Counted from the stretch's first letter, positions 19,369-29,549 are shown. The stretch: DNA of 64,000 nt from Stutzerimonas stutzeri (GCF_002909485.1 NZ_PPXG01000004.1:124001-188000); one strand, 5' to 3'. Program-made: numbers and translations. Notes: generated by a model not told the origin, from the letters alone.

Positions 19369-20088
19369 TCAGAAGAACGAGCGTTCGGCCTTGAACATCA
19401 TGAAGCCCTCGCAATAGGCGTTCTGGCCTGAATAGACGCCACACTGTGCGCCGCGCAGGCTCGAGTCGCTGTAGGACAGGTCCATTTGCATGCCCAGCAG
19501 CGAGCGGGAAAGGTTCAGCGACCAGTCGTTGAATACCCGCACGCTGCCGCCGGGGTGGTACATGGGGCTGTCCATCGAGTGGCTGGCGTACTTCATCCGT
19601 ACTCCGACATCGAACGGCCGCAGCGCTCCAAGCTCGAGAAACAGCGTGCTGTCCGTTCGTCCCAGCGAACTGCTCATCGCGCCGCCCAGACGGCTACCGC
19701 CGAGGTTGATGCCGGCGTAGTACTCCTCGCGGTTTCTCGTTTCGACTTCGGGGAAGCTGTAGCGGATCACACCCAGCTCATAGCCCACCGAGTCGTCGAG
19801 CCGCGGTTGGGCATAGCCGACGTAGCTGTTGAGTTCCAGCTGGCTGCCGTCGAACAGGCCGACGCTGGGCGACCACTGACCGACATACACGCCGCTGTCA
19901 TGGGTCAGATCCAGGCCGCCACGAAACGTGCTGGCCGTGGTGGGCTGCACCAGGCCCTGGGCCATGCTGCGCGTTGGTGCTGTGCCAAGTTTAAGATCGA
20001 ATTGCCCAACCTCGCGCTCGACCACCTCTGGCTGGCTGGCACAGCCGCCAAGCAGGATGATCAGCGCTATGAGATATCTATAGTCCAT
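19369..20088 (-). CDS. TorF-family putative outer-membrane protein with lipobox
   Basis: 239 residues, mostly alternating beta-strand sequence with many aromatic girdle residues. The stretch F-R-G-G-L-D-L-T-H-D-S-G-V-Y-V-G-Q-W and later Y-E-L-G-V-I-R-Y-S-F-P resemble the TorF putative porin family (TIGR02001 type). The protein ends in Phe, as outer-membrane barrels usually do. Unusually, its N-terminus has a lipobox (I-I-L-L-G-G-C-A-S) rather than a plain signal peptide, so it would be acylated at Cys15. Substrate and role are unknown. It converges with the oxaloacetate decarboxylase gene. Confidence 0.7.
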   Translation of the reverse strand: MDYRYLIALIILLGGCASQPEVVEREVGQFDLKLGTAPTRSMAQGLVQPTTASTFRGGLDLTHDSGVYVGQWSPSVGLFDGSQLELNSYVGYAQPRLDDSVGYELGVIRYSFPEVETRNREEYYAGINLGGSRLGGAMSSSLGRTDSTLFLELGALRPFDVGVRMKYASHSMDSPMYHPGGSVRVFNDWSLNLSRSLLGMQMDLSYSDSSLRGAQCGVYSGQNAYCEGFMMFKAERSFF

Positions 20089-20392
20089 ACACCGCTTCGC
20101 TGGTGATGTGTCTGGTAGGCCGACCAGTGACGACCACGATAAGAGAAGGACGAGCCAGAGCGCTCCAGCGCGGCGGCTTTGCCCTCCTGGTTATTCGGGG
20201 CCGAGGATAGACAACGCAGTCGATAGGCGGGCCCCACTCGTCGATTTGGCGCCAGTGAATCGACAGGCGGTGCCGGTGCGCCGGCGAGGCGATAATCCGT
20301 CGCGGTCGACGCTTAAATTGAAACGTCCGGTGCAAATGTGGTTCGAATGCGTACATCCCACGAACGCGTCCGGACGGGCAGAGGAGGGTGCG

Positions 20393-20659
20393 ATGGCCAC
20401 CGGTTGGGCAAACGAGGGTGCGGTACAGGAGCAGATCGACAGCACCATCGAAGACGCGGTGCAGCGCGCACGCAGCCGGCTCGGGCGTGGTGAGAGCCTG
20501 AGCCACTGTGAAGAGTGCGGAGAAAAGATCCCGGAGGCTCGGCGGCAGGCCGTTCCCGGCGTTCGGCTGTGCGTCAAATGCCAGGCTGAGCAGGACAAGG
20601 AGGAGGCCAAGTTCAGTGGCTACAACCGTCGCGGCAGCAAGGACAGCCAGCTGCGTTGA
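20393..20659 (+). CDS. ybiI: DksA/TraR-type C4 zinc-finger protein YbiI
   Basis: 88 residues, the same length as E. coli YbiI and strikingly similar to it (M-A-x-G-W-A-N start, S-T-I-E-D-A-V-Q-R-A-R, and the C-terminal G-Y-N-R-R-G-S-K-D-S-Q-L-R). The C4 zinc finger is C-E-E-C at about 41-44 and C-V-K-C at about 62-65. The family shares the zinc module of DksA, but this protein lacks the long coiled coil needed to reach the RNA polymerase active site. GAGGAGGG precedes the ATG. Its end abuts the convergent histidine kinase gene with no gap. Confidence 0.92.
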   Translation: MATGWANEGAVQEQIDSTIEDAVQRARSRLGRGESLSHCEECGEKIPEARRQAVPGVRLCVKCQAEQDKEEAKFSGYNRRGSKDSQLR

Positions 20660-21844
20660 TCAGGCGCGCTGGACAGGCATCGAGAAGGTGAAGGTGGTAC
20701 CCGCTTCGGCGCTGGAGGTCACGTGCATGTTGCCGCCATGGGCCTGCGCGACCTGATCGACGATGAACAGTCCGAGTCCCAGGCCGTTGCGTGGGATCTC
20801 CACGTCGCCTTGCCAGTAGGCGTGAAACAGTCGCGCGAGCTTGTCCGGCGCAATAGGTGTGCCGCGGTTGTGTACCGAGAGCTGGAAATGTTCATCGACG
20901 ATTTCCGCCGCCACGATCACCGGGCCCGTGGTGGCGCCGTGGTGAAGCGCATTGGTGACCAGATTGGCCAGCAATTGGGCAATTCGGTCCGGGTCGCACT
21001 CGAACGCCTCCAGTTCTGGCAATTGCTCGAGCAGCACCCGGCGTGGATGAGCCGCGCGCAGCTCGTTGACCACCTGTTGCAGGGTGAGGTGAAGATCGGC
21101 TGCGGCCGTCCAGTTCAGCGGTATGCCATTGCCGAGCTGCCCGCGGGCGAAGTCCAGCATGTCGTCGACCATGCGCGAGGCGCGCTGGCTGGCGGCGCGC
21201 ACATGCTCGGCGAGCTGCTGCGTGCCGCGCTCGTTCGAGCGCCTGACCAGCAAATCGCTGGCCGCCTGGATGGAGGCGAGAGGGGTACGCAAGTCATGGC
21301 CGAGCAGCGCAATGAACTGCTCGCGCTGGTGCCCGGTGGTGCGTTCATTGGCGAGTGCGGTACGAGTGGCTTGCTGCTGTTCCTCGGCGTCGATCTGCAA
21401 CGTCAGCAGGCGCGCAAAGGACTCGAACATCGCAAGTGTGGCTGGATCAGAGAGCTTTTTCGGGAGCGGATCCAGTGCGCAGAGCGTGCCGAACATACTG
21501 CCATCGGCGCGCAGCACCGGCACCGAGATATAGCTTTCGAAGCCGTACATCTGCGGCGTGTGATGATTGCAGTAGTCGGGATCGGCACTGACGTCGCTGA
21601 TGATGATCGGATGGTGCGAGGCATGGATTTCGCTACACAGGGTCGTGGTGACATCGAGCTCACCGCCAACCTTCAGACCGAACTCGATGCGGTCGAGCAC
21701 CGCGCAGGCGGTCCAGGAGGTTCCGGTGACACGGGCGACGGCTGCGAAGCGCAAGCCGGTCGTCTCACTGACGACCTGCAGAATGGCCGGTACGGCGCTG
21801 ATGCGCTGGACGGTGAGCAAGTCGTCGAGGATGGATTGCGCCAT
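20660..21844 (-). CDS. GAF-domain sensor histidine kinase
   Basis: 394-residue soluble kinase: GAF domain (about 15-150, with S-V-P-V-L-R-A-D-G-S-M-F-G-T-L-C-A-L-D), a short coiled linker, HisKA with phosphoacceptor in L-L-G-H-D-L-R-T-P-L-A-S-I near residue 182, and HATPase with N-box L-V-T-N-A-L-H-H and G-box G-L-G-L-G-L-F-I-V. No membrane segment and no receiver domain are present. Its GAF domain resembles those of bacteriophytochrome-like or light/oxygen sensors, but no chromophore Cys context is convincing. No partner regulator is adjacent. Confidence 0.87.
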   Translation of the reverse strand: MAQSILDDLLTVQRISAVPAILQVVSETTGLRFAAVARVTGTSWTACAVLDRIEFGLKVGGELDVTTTLCSEIHASHHPIIISDVSADPDYCNHHTPQMYGFESYISVPVLRADGSMFGTLCALDPLPKKLSDPATLAMFESFARLLTLQIDAEEQQQATRTALANERTTGHQREQFIALLGHDLRTPLASIQAASDLLVRRSNERGTQQLAEHVRAASQRASRMVDDMLDFARGQLGNGIPLNWTAAADLHLTLQQVVNELRAAHPRRVLLEQLPELEAFECDPDRIAQLLANLVTNALHHGATTGPVIVAAEIVDEHFQLSVHNRGTPIAPDKLARLFHAYWQGDVEIPRNGLGLGLFIVDQVAQAHGGNMHVTSSAEAGTTFTFSMPVQRA

Positions 21845-21863
21845 CGGCAGAGCTCTGAACGAT

Positions 21864-21895
21864 GAAAAAGGCCGGGCACTTTAACATGCCCGACC
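21864..21895 (-). terminator. Rho-independent terminator after the NCS1 transporter
   Basis: On the minus strand CGGGCA and TGCCCG pair (21873-21878 with 21887-21892) and are followed by GCCTTTTTC. It lies about 20 bases past the stop codon of the transporter gene. Confidence 0.75.
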
Positions 21896-21912
21896 TGCCC
21901 AACCGGGCGCGC

Positions 21913-23385
21913 TCAGCCGAGCGGTGCGGGTTGTGCTGCGCTGGCGAGCAGCGAATGTTTGCGCATCAACCCGTAGTGCAACACGCCGCCGAACAGTGCG
22001 CCGAGCAGCCAGGCGAAACCGGACAGGTTTTCCAGCCCTGGCATCCACACCGAGGCTACGGAGAACACCGCGCTGATGCCGAATGCGATCATCGCCTTGC
22101 GGTTCCAGCCGGCATTGAAGTGGTAGATACCCGCGCGTTCAGCGGAGAACAGCTGTTGCACGTCCAGATGCTGGCGGCGAACCAAGTAGTAGTCCGCGAC
22201 GATGATGCCATACAGCGGTGCGAGCACCGCGCCAAGCGTATCGACGAAGGCGGCAATACCGACCTCGCTGATGAAGGCCACCCAAAGCGCGCCGATGAAA
22301 AAGGCGATCCCGGCGGTGATGAAACCACCGGTACGGGCGCTGATTCGGGCCGGTGCCAGGTTGGCTATGTCATAGGCTGGCGGGATGAAGTTGGCGACCA
22401 GGTTGATGCCGACCGTGGCGGCAAAGAAGGTGATGGCGGCGACTACCGTCAGGGTGACGTTGTCGATGCGCGCAACGATGTCGGTGGGGTTGGTCAGCGT
22501 TTCGCCGAATACCACGACGGTTCCGGCAGTGATCACCAGCGCAATCAGCGAGAAGATAGCCAGGCTTACCGGCAAACCGAGGAAGTTGCCGATACGCATC
22601 TGCCGCTCGTTCTTCACGAAGCGGGCGAAGTCACCGTAGTTGATCACCACCGCTGCGAAGTAGGCGACCATGGTGCCGACTACCGCCGCGAACGCGGCAA
22701 TTGGCCCGCCGGCATGCTCACCGCTGCCGCTGAAGATGCTGCCCAGGGCGCCGAGCAGGTTTGGCCCCGCCTGATACCAGATCGCGACCATCAGCACGAT
22801 CATCACCACATACACCAGCGGGCCGGCCCAGTTGAGAAAGCGTGTCACCCAGTCGACACCGCGGACGAATAGCGCCACCTGGAACACGCAGACGATCACA
22901 TACGCGACCCAGTCGATGGCGGTCAGGCCAAGTAGGGTCGCCGCTTGTGGATCGCTGCCCATGAGTGCACGAATCAGCAACGCTACCGCTGTCGAGGCGA
23001 AGTAGGTCTGCACGCCGTACCAGAAGATCGCGACGATGCCGCGCACTACGGCTGGGAAATTCGCGCCGCGCACGCCCATGCTCGCACGGGCCATCACAGG
23101 AAACGGGATACCGTATTTGACGCTGGGCTTTCCGGTGAGATGCACCAGGCCCATCACGATAAAGCCGGCGACGACGATGCCAGCCAGCACCGCCCAGCCG
23201 TTGAGGCCATAGCTGATGAACAGCGTGGCGGCCAGGGTGTAGCCGAACAGACTCTGAATGTCGTTGGACCACACATTGAATATCTCGAACCAGCCCCATT
23301 TGCGGTCTGCAGGGGCGAGGGGGGCGAGGTCGGCGTTGTACAGACTGGGGTCGATCTGCTTGATCTGAAAGTCATCGTGTTTCAT
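21913..23385 (-). CDS. NCS1-family nucleobase/hydantoin:cation symporter
   Basis: 490-residue inner-membrane transporter with 12 predicted helices. The N-terminus (P-S-L-Y-N-A-D-L-A-P, then W-G-W-F-E-I-F-N-V-W) matches NCS1 transporters such as the hydantoin carrier Mhp1 and the cytosine/allantoin carriers. The start at 23385 is preceded by a good ribosome site (GCCTCCCA on the plus strand); the longer frame is not homologous. Substrate cannot be read from sequence; hydantoin, dihydropyrimidine, allantoin or uracil are candidates. Its position between the two urease blocks suits a supplier of urea-yielding nitrogen compounds, but that is inference. Confidence 0.85.
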   Translation of the reverse strand: MKHDDFQIKQIDPSLYNADLAPLAPADRKWGWFEIFNVWSNDIQSLFGYTLAATLFISYGLNGWAVLAGIVVAGFIVMGLVHLTGKPSVKYGIPFPVMARASMGVRGANFPAVVRGIVAIFWYGVQTYFASTAVALLIRALMGSDPQAATLLGLTAIDWVAYVIVCVFQVALFVRGVDWVTRFLNWAGPLVYVVMIVLMVAIWYQAGPNLLGALGSIFSGSGEHAGGPIAAFAAVVGTMVAYFAAVVINYGDFARFVKNERQMRIGNFLGLPVSLAIFSLIALVITAGTVVVFGETLTNPTDIVARIDNVTLTVVAAITFFAATVGINLVANFIPPAYDIANLAPARISARTGGFITAGIAFFIGALWVAFISEVGIAAFVDTLGAVLAPLYGIIVADYYLVRRQHLDVQQLFSAERAGIYHFNAGWNRKAMIAFGISAVFSVASVWMPGLENLSGFAWLLGALFGGVLHYGLMRKHSLLASAAQPAPLG

Positions 23386-23417
23386 TGGGAGGCGCTCTGA
23401 GCAAGACTGTGGATTTT

Positions 23418-23543
23418 TGTATGCAGTTCTTGTTCCGCGTACGGCAGAGCTCGCGAAATATCGAGGCGCGGGCACGGTGTGGCGCTCCTGCGATTCCACA
23501 ATTCTAGGCCTCCGGGCGAATTTCGCCTTGGAATTTGTATACA
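23418..23543. promoter_or_regulatory. Candidate operators (TGTATACA-type) upstream of the NCS1 transporter
   Basis: A perfect palindrome TGTATACA at 23536-23543 and a one-mismatch copy TGTATGCA at 23418-23425 lie 33-158 bases upstream of the transporter start. GntR/FadR-class repressors often use such sites; no such regulator gene is in the window. The 23386-23888 gap contains no other feature except the terminator at 23829. Confidence 0.35.
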
Positions 23544-23828
23544 TTATGGGTGGGTGAAATGAGCTGCCATTGGCGTGGGCGCCATGTATCAATGCATCAA
23601 TGGTGGGCTTCGAATCTAACCTTGCACCAGGCGAGTGCGTGTTTCGGTCGGTGTGGTTGAGATGGCGTGACCGGCGAAACGAGATATGGGCACCGCGGCA
23701 CTGCGCGTCGAGCTGGAGTCATATGACGGAGGGATACAGGCAGCTGAGGGGCCGCGTGCATCGAGGCGGCTGAGTGTGCTCTGGGACAGCAGCGGCGGTG
23801 AAGCGACTCGTTAAGTCATCCATGGAAA

Positions 23829-23852
23829 CCCAGACCCCGCACGGGGTCTGGG
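23829..23852 (-). terminator. Strong hairpin terminator after the curlin gene
   Basis: Perfect 11-base inverted repeat CCCAGACCCCG / CGGGGTCTGGG, followed on the minus strand by TTTCC. It lies about 37 bases beyond the stop of the curlin-repeat gene and isolates it from the transporter gene. Confidence 0.7.
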
Positions 23853-23888
23853 CGTCTTCAACGGTAGCTGAACCAAGTGCGCTGCTGA

Positions 23889-24617
23889 TTACTGCTGCGT
23901 CACGATGGCCATGTTGTTGCTGCCGGTCTGGCTGACGCTGGCGAAATCAGCGAAACCTGCCTGAGTCACGTTGGCGAAATTGTCCATGCCACTTTGCAAG
24001 ATAACGGCCTGGCTCGATTCGCCGAACTGTTCGACCAGCGCGAGGTTTCCGTCGCCTTGCTGCATCAGGTCAACGGAGTTGCCCAGGCCCGCCTGATCGA
24101 TGTCAGCTACGTTCATGTTGCCGGCTTGGCTCACATCAATGCTGCCTTCCTGGCCGCTCTGCACGATCATCGCCTCGTTGCCTTCGCCGAACTGATCAAC
24201 GGCGGCGCTGTTGAACGCGCCGTCTTGCAACAGCACGACATCGTTGCTCAGTCCGTCTTGAATGACGTCAGCGCTGTTCGCCAAGCCTGCCTGCTCGATG
24301 AGCGTGCTGTTGTCAGCGCCGTACTGGCTAACGTAGGACTCGCCCTCTACGCCGGTTTGAATGACATCTGCCTGGTGCAGAGCACCTTGCTGGGTCACTT
24401 CGGAAAAGTTGTCCTGGCCCGTTTGAGTGGTCGTGGCGATATTCTGCTGCGACGCACCGGTCTGATAGATGTACGAAGCCTGGCCGACACCTTCCTGATA
24501 GATATCGGCAACCTGGTCAAAACCGTTTTGTTCGATAACCGCTTCACTGCTGGCCGCAAAAGCCTGGGTAGCGGATACGGCGAGTACAGCAGCGAAAAGC
24601 GCGTTGATTTTGAACAT
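23889..24617 (-). CDS. Curlin-repeat secreted amyloid-like protein
   Basis: 242 residues with a Sec signal peptide (about 1-21, ending A-F-A-A). The mature part is almost entirely a repeat of Q-x-G-x-x-(N/other)-x5, with 19 Q-x-G motifs and a final Q-Q, spaced 11 residues apart except one spacing of 13. This is the half-repeat of curlin (CsgA/CsgB) proteins, which form an amyloid beta-solenoid on the cell surface. CsgA has five 22-residue repeats; this protein has about ten equivalents. No csgE, csgF, csgG or csgD homologue is in the window, so its secretion route would have to be encoded elsewhere. Ribosome site GGAGAAAC-like precedes the ATG. Confidence 0.85.
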   Translation of the reverse strand: MFKINALFAAVLAVSATQAFAASSEAVIEQNGFDQVADIYQEGVGQASYIYQTGASQQNIATTTQTGQDNFSEVTQQGALHQADVIQTGVEGESYVSQYGADNSTLIEQAGLANSADVIQDGLSNDVVLLQDGAFNSAAVDQFGEGNEAMIVQSGQEGSIDVSQAGNMNVADIDQAGLGNSVDLMQQGDGNLALVEQFGESSQAVILQSGMDNFANVTQAGFADFASVSQTGSNNMAIVTQQ

Positions 24618-24986
24618 CGATTGTTTCTCCGTAGGATTCAGTCAGTCGCACAGCCGTGTGACGGCTAGCGCGGTTACCCGACAACGCACACCTTCCCCGA
24701 AAGCGGACCCAGCAATGCCTACCTTGCCCTTGGTCGCTAGTGCTCGCTTCGCATCCATGCATCCGTGGGTAGGGTGTCGCGTCTGGGGTACGCAGAAGGT
24801 AATTGGATCCCCTGCTTTCCCAATCCGTCGAACGGTTGATTCATTCGCAAACCGACGAAGTGCAGCGCAGACGCCGTCCTTGACGGAGTCGTATGAACCC
24901 GCACGATTCTTGGCTCTTCGCTGCAATGCCCGATTTGATGCGGGCTCGCCGTATCCTTGATACGACTGCCTCGGTGAGCCCGTAGG
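24618..24986. other. Non-coding gap between curlin gene and ureC
   Basis: These 369 bases must contain the curlin promoter and the 3' end of the ureC transcript. I see no convincing gene, hairpin with a T-run, or repeat shared with the other urease gaps. Confidence 0.5.
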
Positions 24987-26687
<1,701 letters not shown>

Positions 26688-26717
26688 TGGCGCTTCCTGA
26701 TCGTCCGTATTGGCTCT

Positions 26718-27090
26718 GCCCTCACCCCAACCCTCTCCCGGAGGGAGAGGGGGCTGATCGGCGTTGGTCCACCCGTCACGCGGGCTGCTTTTCTGCTCTC
26801 TCCTCCGAGGGAGATGGAGCAGCGGTGTAGTCTGTGTTCCTTGCCCTCACCCCAACCCCAACCCTCTCCCGGAGGGAGGGGGGCTGATCGGCGCTGGTCC
26901 ATCCCGTCGCGCGGGCTGCTTTTCTGCTCTCTCCTCCGAGGGAGATTGAGCTGCGCTGTAGTCTCTGTTCCTGCATTGCCCTCACCCCAACCTTCTCCTG
27001 GAAGGAGAGGGGGCAGATTGGCGTTGGTCCATCCCGTCGCGGCGGTTGCTTTTTCTCCCTCTCCCCCTGGGAGAGGGCTGGGGTGAGGGG
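26718..27090. repeat. Three tandem CCCTCACCCCAACC repeat units between ureB and ureC
   Basis: Unit 1 (26718-26842), unit 2 (26843-26977) and a truncated unit 3 (from 26978) each begin GCCCTCACCCCAACC and continue through a GGAGGGAGAGGGGGC hairpin arm, a GTTGGTCCA segment, CGCGGGCTGCTTTTCTGCTC and a CTCCTCCGAGGGAGAT hairpin. The array closes with an inverted copy of the start, GGGAGAGGGCTGGGGTGAGG (to 27090). It fills nearly the whole 26688-27093 gap. Strong secondary structure between cotranscribed urease genes is expected. Confidence 0.85.
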
Positions 27091-27093
27091 CTT

Positions 27094-27399
27094 CTAGAGT
27101 GCGCCCATCACCCGTCCGGCAAATCCGTAAACTTTTCTCTCGCCGGCCAGGTCGACCAGCTCCACCTCGCGGGTCTGTCCCGGTTCGAAGCGCACCGCGG
27201 TACCTGCCGGGATGTTCAGGCGCATGCCGCGCGTGGCGGCGCGGTCGAAAGCTAGCGCGTCGTTGGTTTCGAAGAAGTGGTAGTGCGAGCCGACCTGGAT
27301 CGGTCGGTCGCCGCTGTTGGCCACGGAGAGGGTCATCGTGCGGCGGCCGGTGTTGAGCTCGATGTCGCCGTCCTGGATCTGGTATTCGCCGGGAATCAT
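27094..27399 (-). CDS. ureB: Urease beta subunit
   Basis: 101 residues. Opens M-I-P-G-E-Y and contains [11 protein letters not shown] and [15 protein letters not shown], typical of the small beta subunit of the bacterial three-subunit urease. The start codon overlaps the stop of the upstream GNAT gene by four bases, so the GNAT gene is inside the urease operon. The repeat array to ureC follows its stop codon immediately. Confidence 0.97.
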   Translation of the reverse strand: MIPGEYQIQDGDIELNTGRRTMTLSVANSGDRPIQVGSHYHFFETNDALAFDRAATRGMRLNIPAGTAVRFEPGQTREVELVDLAGERKVYGFAGRVMGAL

Positions 27400-27905
27400 G
27401 GTAGGGACGTCCTGTTGAGGGTCAGTTGCATCATGGTCAGGTCCAGCCAGCGGCCGAACTTGCAGCCGACCTGGCGCATCTGGCCGACGTGGATGAAGCC
27501 GAGCTGCTGGTGCATGTGCACCGAGGCGCGGTTCTCGCTTTCGATGAAGGCGACCATCACGTGCTTTTCCAGCTGCCGGGCGCGCTCGATCAGCGCTTTC
27601 ATCAGGCTCCGCCCGATGCCGCTGCCGCGGTGGTCTGGGCTGACGTAGACCGAGTTCTCCACGGTATGGCGAAAGCCGTCATGGGGCCGCCAGGGGCCGA
27701 ACGAGGCATAGCCCGCTACCCGTCCCTGCTCGTCGATCGCCGCCAACACCGGGTTGCCCTGTTGCTGGCGCTCATCAAGCCAGGCCTGGCGGTTGGCCAG
27801 ATCCACCGGCGTGTCGTTCCAGATTGCCGTGCTGTTCTGCACGGCATCGTTGTAGATGAAGAGGATGCCTTCGAGATCGGTTGGGCGAGCGTCGCGTATC
27901 AGCAC
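27396..27905 (-). CDS. GNAT acetyltransferase of the phosphinothricin/methionine-sulfoximine type
   Basis: 169 residues. The GTG at 27905 is chosen because AAGGA sits seven bases upstream and the protein then begins [11 protein letters not shown]. Motif A is [17 protein letters not shown], with Y-N-D-A-V-x-N-S-T and a C-terminal [10 protein letters not shown] as in Pat-type enzymes that acetylate phosphinothricin, methionine sulfoximine or methionine sulfone. P. aeruginosa PA4866, at the same place between ureA and ureB, has methionine sulfoximine/sulfone acetyltransferase activity. Such activity would protect glutamine synthetase, the enzyme that assimilates urease-derived ammonia. It overlaps ureB by four bases. 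Confidence 0.85.
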   Translation of the reverse strand: MLIRDARPTDLEGILFIYNDAVQNSTAIWNDTPVDLANRQAWLDERQQQGNPVLAAIDEQGRVAGYASFGPWRPHDGFRHTVENSVYVSPDHRGSGIGRSLMKALIERARQLEKHVMVAFIESENRASVHMHQQLGFIHVGQMRQVGCKFGRWLDLTMMQLTLNRTSLP

Positions 27906-27964
27906 GTTGCAATCCTTAGGAAGTGGTCTGAGTGCGCGCAGGGCGCAGAACATTGACCAGTCTC

Positions 27965-28267
27965 TCAGGCAATTGGTTGATGAACGGTGACAAGCTTGGT
28001 GCCGTCCGGGAAGGTAGCCTCGACCTGGATCTCCGGAATCATCTCCGGCACGCCTTCCATCACCTGTTCGCGGTTGAGCAGGGTGGTGCCGAAGTGCATC
28101 AGATCGGCGACCGTCCGGCCATCGCGCGCGCCTTCGAGCAGTGCGGCGGAGATATAGGCCATGGCTTCCGGATAGTTGAGCTTCACCCCGCGCGCGAGGC
28201 GGCGCTCGGCCACCAGGCCGGCGGTGAAGATCAGTAGCTTGTCCTTTTCTCTTGGCGACAAATCCAT
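27965..28267 (-). CDS. ureA: Urease gamma subunit
   Basis: 100 residues. [14 protein letters not shown] start, L-N-Y-P-E-A and a C-terminal [14 protein letters not shown] identify the gamma subunit. I use the ATG at 28267; an in-frame start further upstream adds 21 unrelated residues encoded in the repeat. Downstream of ureD by 141 bases that include a hairpin repeat, and 59 bases before the GNAT start. Confidence 0.97.
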   Translation of the reverse strand: MDLSPREKDKLLIFTAGLVAERRLARGVKLNYPEAMAYISAALLEGARDGRTVADLMHFGTTLLNREQVMEGVPEMIPEIQVEATFPDGTKLVTVHQPIA

Positions 28268-28279
28268 AACAGCTCCAGT

Positions 28280-28310
28280 CGTAGGGTGGATGTGGCTTTT
28301 CACATCCACC
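28280..28310. repeat. CGTAGGGTGG hairpin element between ureD and ureA
   Basis: CGTAGGGTGG begins at 28280; GGTGGATGTG pairs with CACATCCACC at 28301-28310. It starts 13 bases before the ureA start codon (upstream on the minus strand), so the hairpin would form in the mRNA just ahead of the ureA ribosome site. Confidence 0.7.
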
Positions 28311-28408
28311 GGCTCGTGGCGGCAAACCACGAGGCGTTATTCAGGGCAGCGTGCACGCAGGCGCGCCAGGGTAGGGTAGGCAACGGCGCAGTCTTGTCCG
28401 CCGATTGT

Positions 28409-29242
28409 TCAGGTACTCCAGATTCGTGGTGGAACGGCCTCGCGGCCCAGCAGTTCGGGACGCAACAGCCGCCACAGATCAATCAGCCAGGCGCGAGCAT
28501 GCAGCGCTTCGTCGGCCAGGCAGCGCGCCACCACCAGACCGGGTAGCTGGGTCACGTCGCCACGTACTCGGCTGGGTAGATCGCGGCAACGCTCCATGAG
28601 TTGGGCATCGATTTCGCCGCTGACGATCAGCGTGGCGAACACCGAGCGTCCGTCTAGGCCGATCGGCGAATCCAGCAGGCCGTCGCCTCCGGCGATGCGC
28701 TGGCGTTCGTGCCAGATGAGCTGGCCATCGCGGCTGATATCCAGGCGCGCCTGGAAATGCCCGGCGTCGAAGCGCTCGCTCGCCGCCGGCCGGCCGAGCG
28801 CGACCATGTCCCAGTAGAACAGCCGGGCGTCGCCTTCCAGCTCGATGACTGTGCTCAGCTCTGCCTGCGCCGCGGAGTAGACGATGGTCTCCTGCGGGAG
28901 CCATTCCAGCGTGGCGCCGGCCTCGACGCGCAAGCGCAGGTCCTGAAACGCCGGGCCGACGGCGCGATACCACTTGGCCGCGCCAGGACTGGTCAATTGC
29001 GCCCAGGCGTCGGCCGCCACGTGGGCGTCGATCGTCAGCCGGTCGCCACCGGCGATACCGCCCGGTGGGTGCACGATGATGTGCTGACAGACTTGCGGTC
29101 CTTCTGGATAAAGATGTTTCTGCACGCGCAGCGGACCGCTGTGGCGACGCAGCACGGGACGCGTCGCTTGCCCGAACGCGGCGTAGCGGAGGCTAAGCTT
29201 CGCTTCCCAGCTTGGGGAGAACGACGAATTCGCTGCAGTCAT
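28409..29242 (-). CDS. ureD: Urease accessory protein UreD (UreH)
   Basis: 277-residue scaffold that binds apo-urease with UreF and UreG. The start at 29242 gives [20 protein letters not shown]. Family stretches are [35 protein letters not shown] and W-L-P-Q-E-T-I-V-Y. It is the first gene of the urease structural operon, with a sigma54 promoter and NtrC-like sites just upstream. Confidence 0.96.
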   Translation of the reverse strand: MTAANSSFSPSWEAKLSLRYAAFGQATRPVLRRHSGPLRVQKHLYPEGPQVCQHIIVHPPGGIAGGDRLTIDAHVAADAWAQLTSPGAAKWYRAVGPAFQDLRLRVEAGATLEWLPQETIVYSAAQAELSTVIELEGDARLFYWDMVALGRPAASERFDAGHFQARLDISRDGQLIWHERQRIAGGDGLLDSPIGLDGRSVFATLIVSGEIDAQLMERCRDLPSRVRGDVTQLPGLVVARCLADEALHARAWLIDLWRLLRPELLGREAVPPRIWST

Positions 29243-29277
29243 GATCGGCACGCGGTGGTTATGTTGGCTGAACTTCA

Positions 29278-29292
29278 GCAATAGTCGTGCCT
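29278..29292 (-). promoter_or_regulatory. Sigma54 (-24/-12) promoter of the urease operon
   Basis: On the minus strand the sequence reads AGGCACGACTATTGC (from 29292 to 29278), matching TGGCACG-N4-TTGC with only the first base different and correct GG/GC spacing. The predicted start point is near 29266, giving a leader of about 24 bases to the ureD ATG. Confidence 0.8.
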
Positions 29293-29382
29293 TCTGCGCC
29301 ATTGCGGTGCAGAAGAGCCGTCGGGCCTTTGGGGATTGGCGATGTGATCAGAAAGCTGACCTGTGCTGCCTGAATAGTGAAT

Positions 29383-29439
29383 TGCACCAGGTTGGCGCGG
29401 CGCAAGGCGGGGGTGGATGTATTGCACGGTTATGGTGCG
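29383..29439. promoter_or_regulatory. Two NtrC-like enhancer sites upstream of ureD
   Basis: TGCACC-AGGTT-GGCGCG (29383-29399) and TGCACG-GTTAT-GGTGCG (29423-29439) resemble the NtrC dyad TGCACC-N5-GGTGCA and lie about 120 and 160 bases upstream of the predicted ureD start point. A third match, TGCGCC-ATTGC-GGTGCA, at 29295-29311 is almost on the promoter. They lie in the intergenic region shared with the divergent chemoreceptor gene. Confidence 0.65.
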
Positions 29440-29488
29440 TTGCATCGATTCGATGTCCGACCGCCCGTCGCTCCATTTCTTCTGGCGC

Positions 29489-29515
29489 TCAATGCTGTGG
29501 GCGACCGGCCGTAAC
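29489..29515 (+). promoter_or_regulatory. Candidate FliA (sigma28) promoter of the chemoreceptor
   Basis: TCAATGCT (29489-29496), 11 bases, GCCGTAAC (29508-29515), similar to the sigma28 consensus; the ATG follows at 29550. Chemoreceptor genes are usual sigma28 targets. Confidence 0.55.
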
Positions 29516-29549
29516 CCTGCATAACGTAGGTTCCTCGCGGAGTTGTTGC

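Noticed and set aside
21862..22872. 336-codon plus-strand frame opposite the NCS1 transporter
   Set aside because: Low-complexity Gly/Asp/Glu/His translation, antisense to a transporter with clear helices; begins on the terminator.
23570..23773. 67-codon frame upstream of the NCS1 transporter
   Set aside because: No ribosome site and no protein-like pattern; probably chance.
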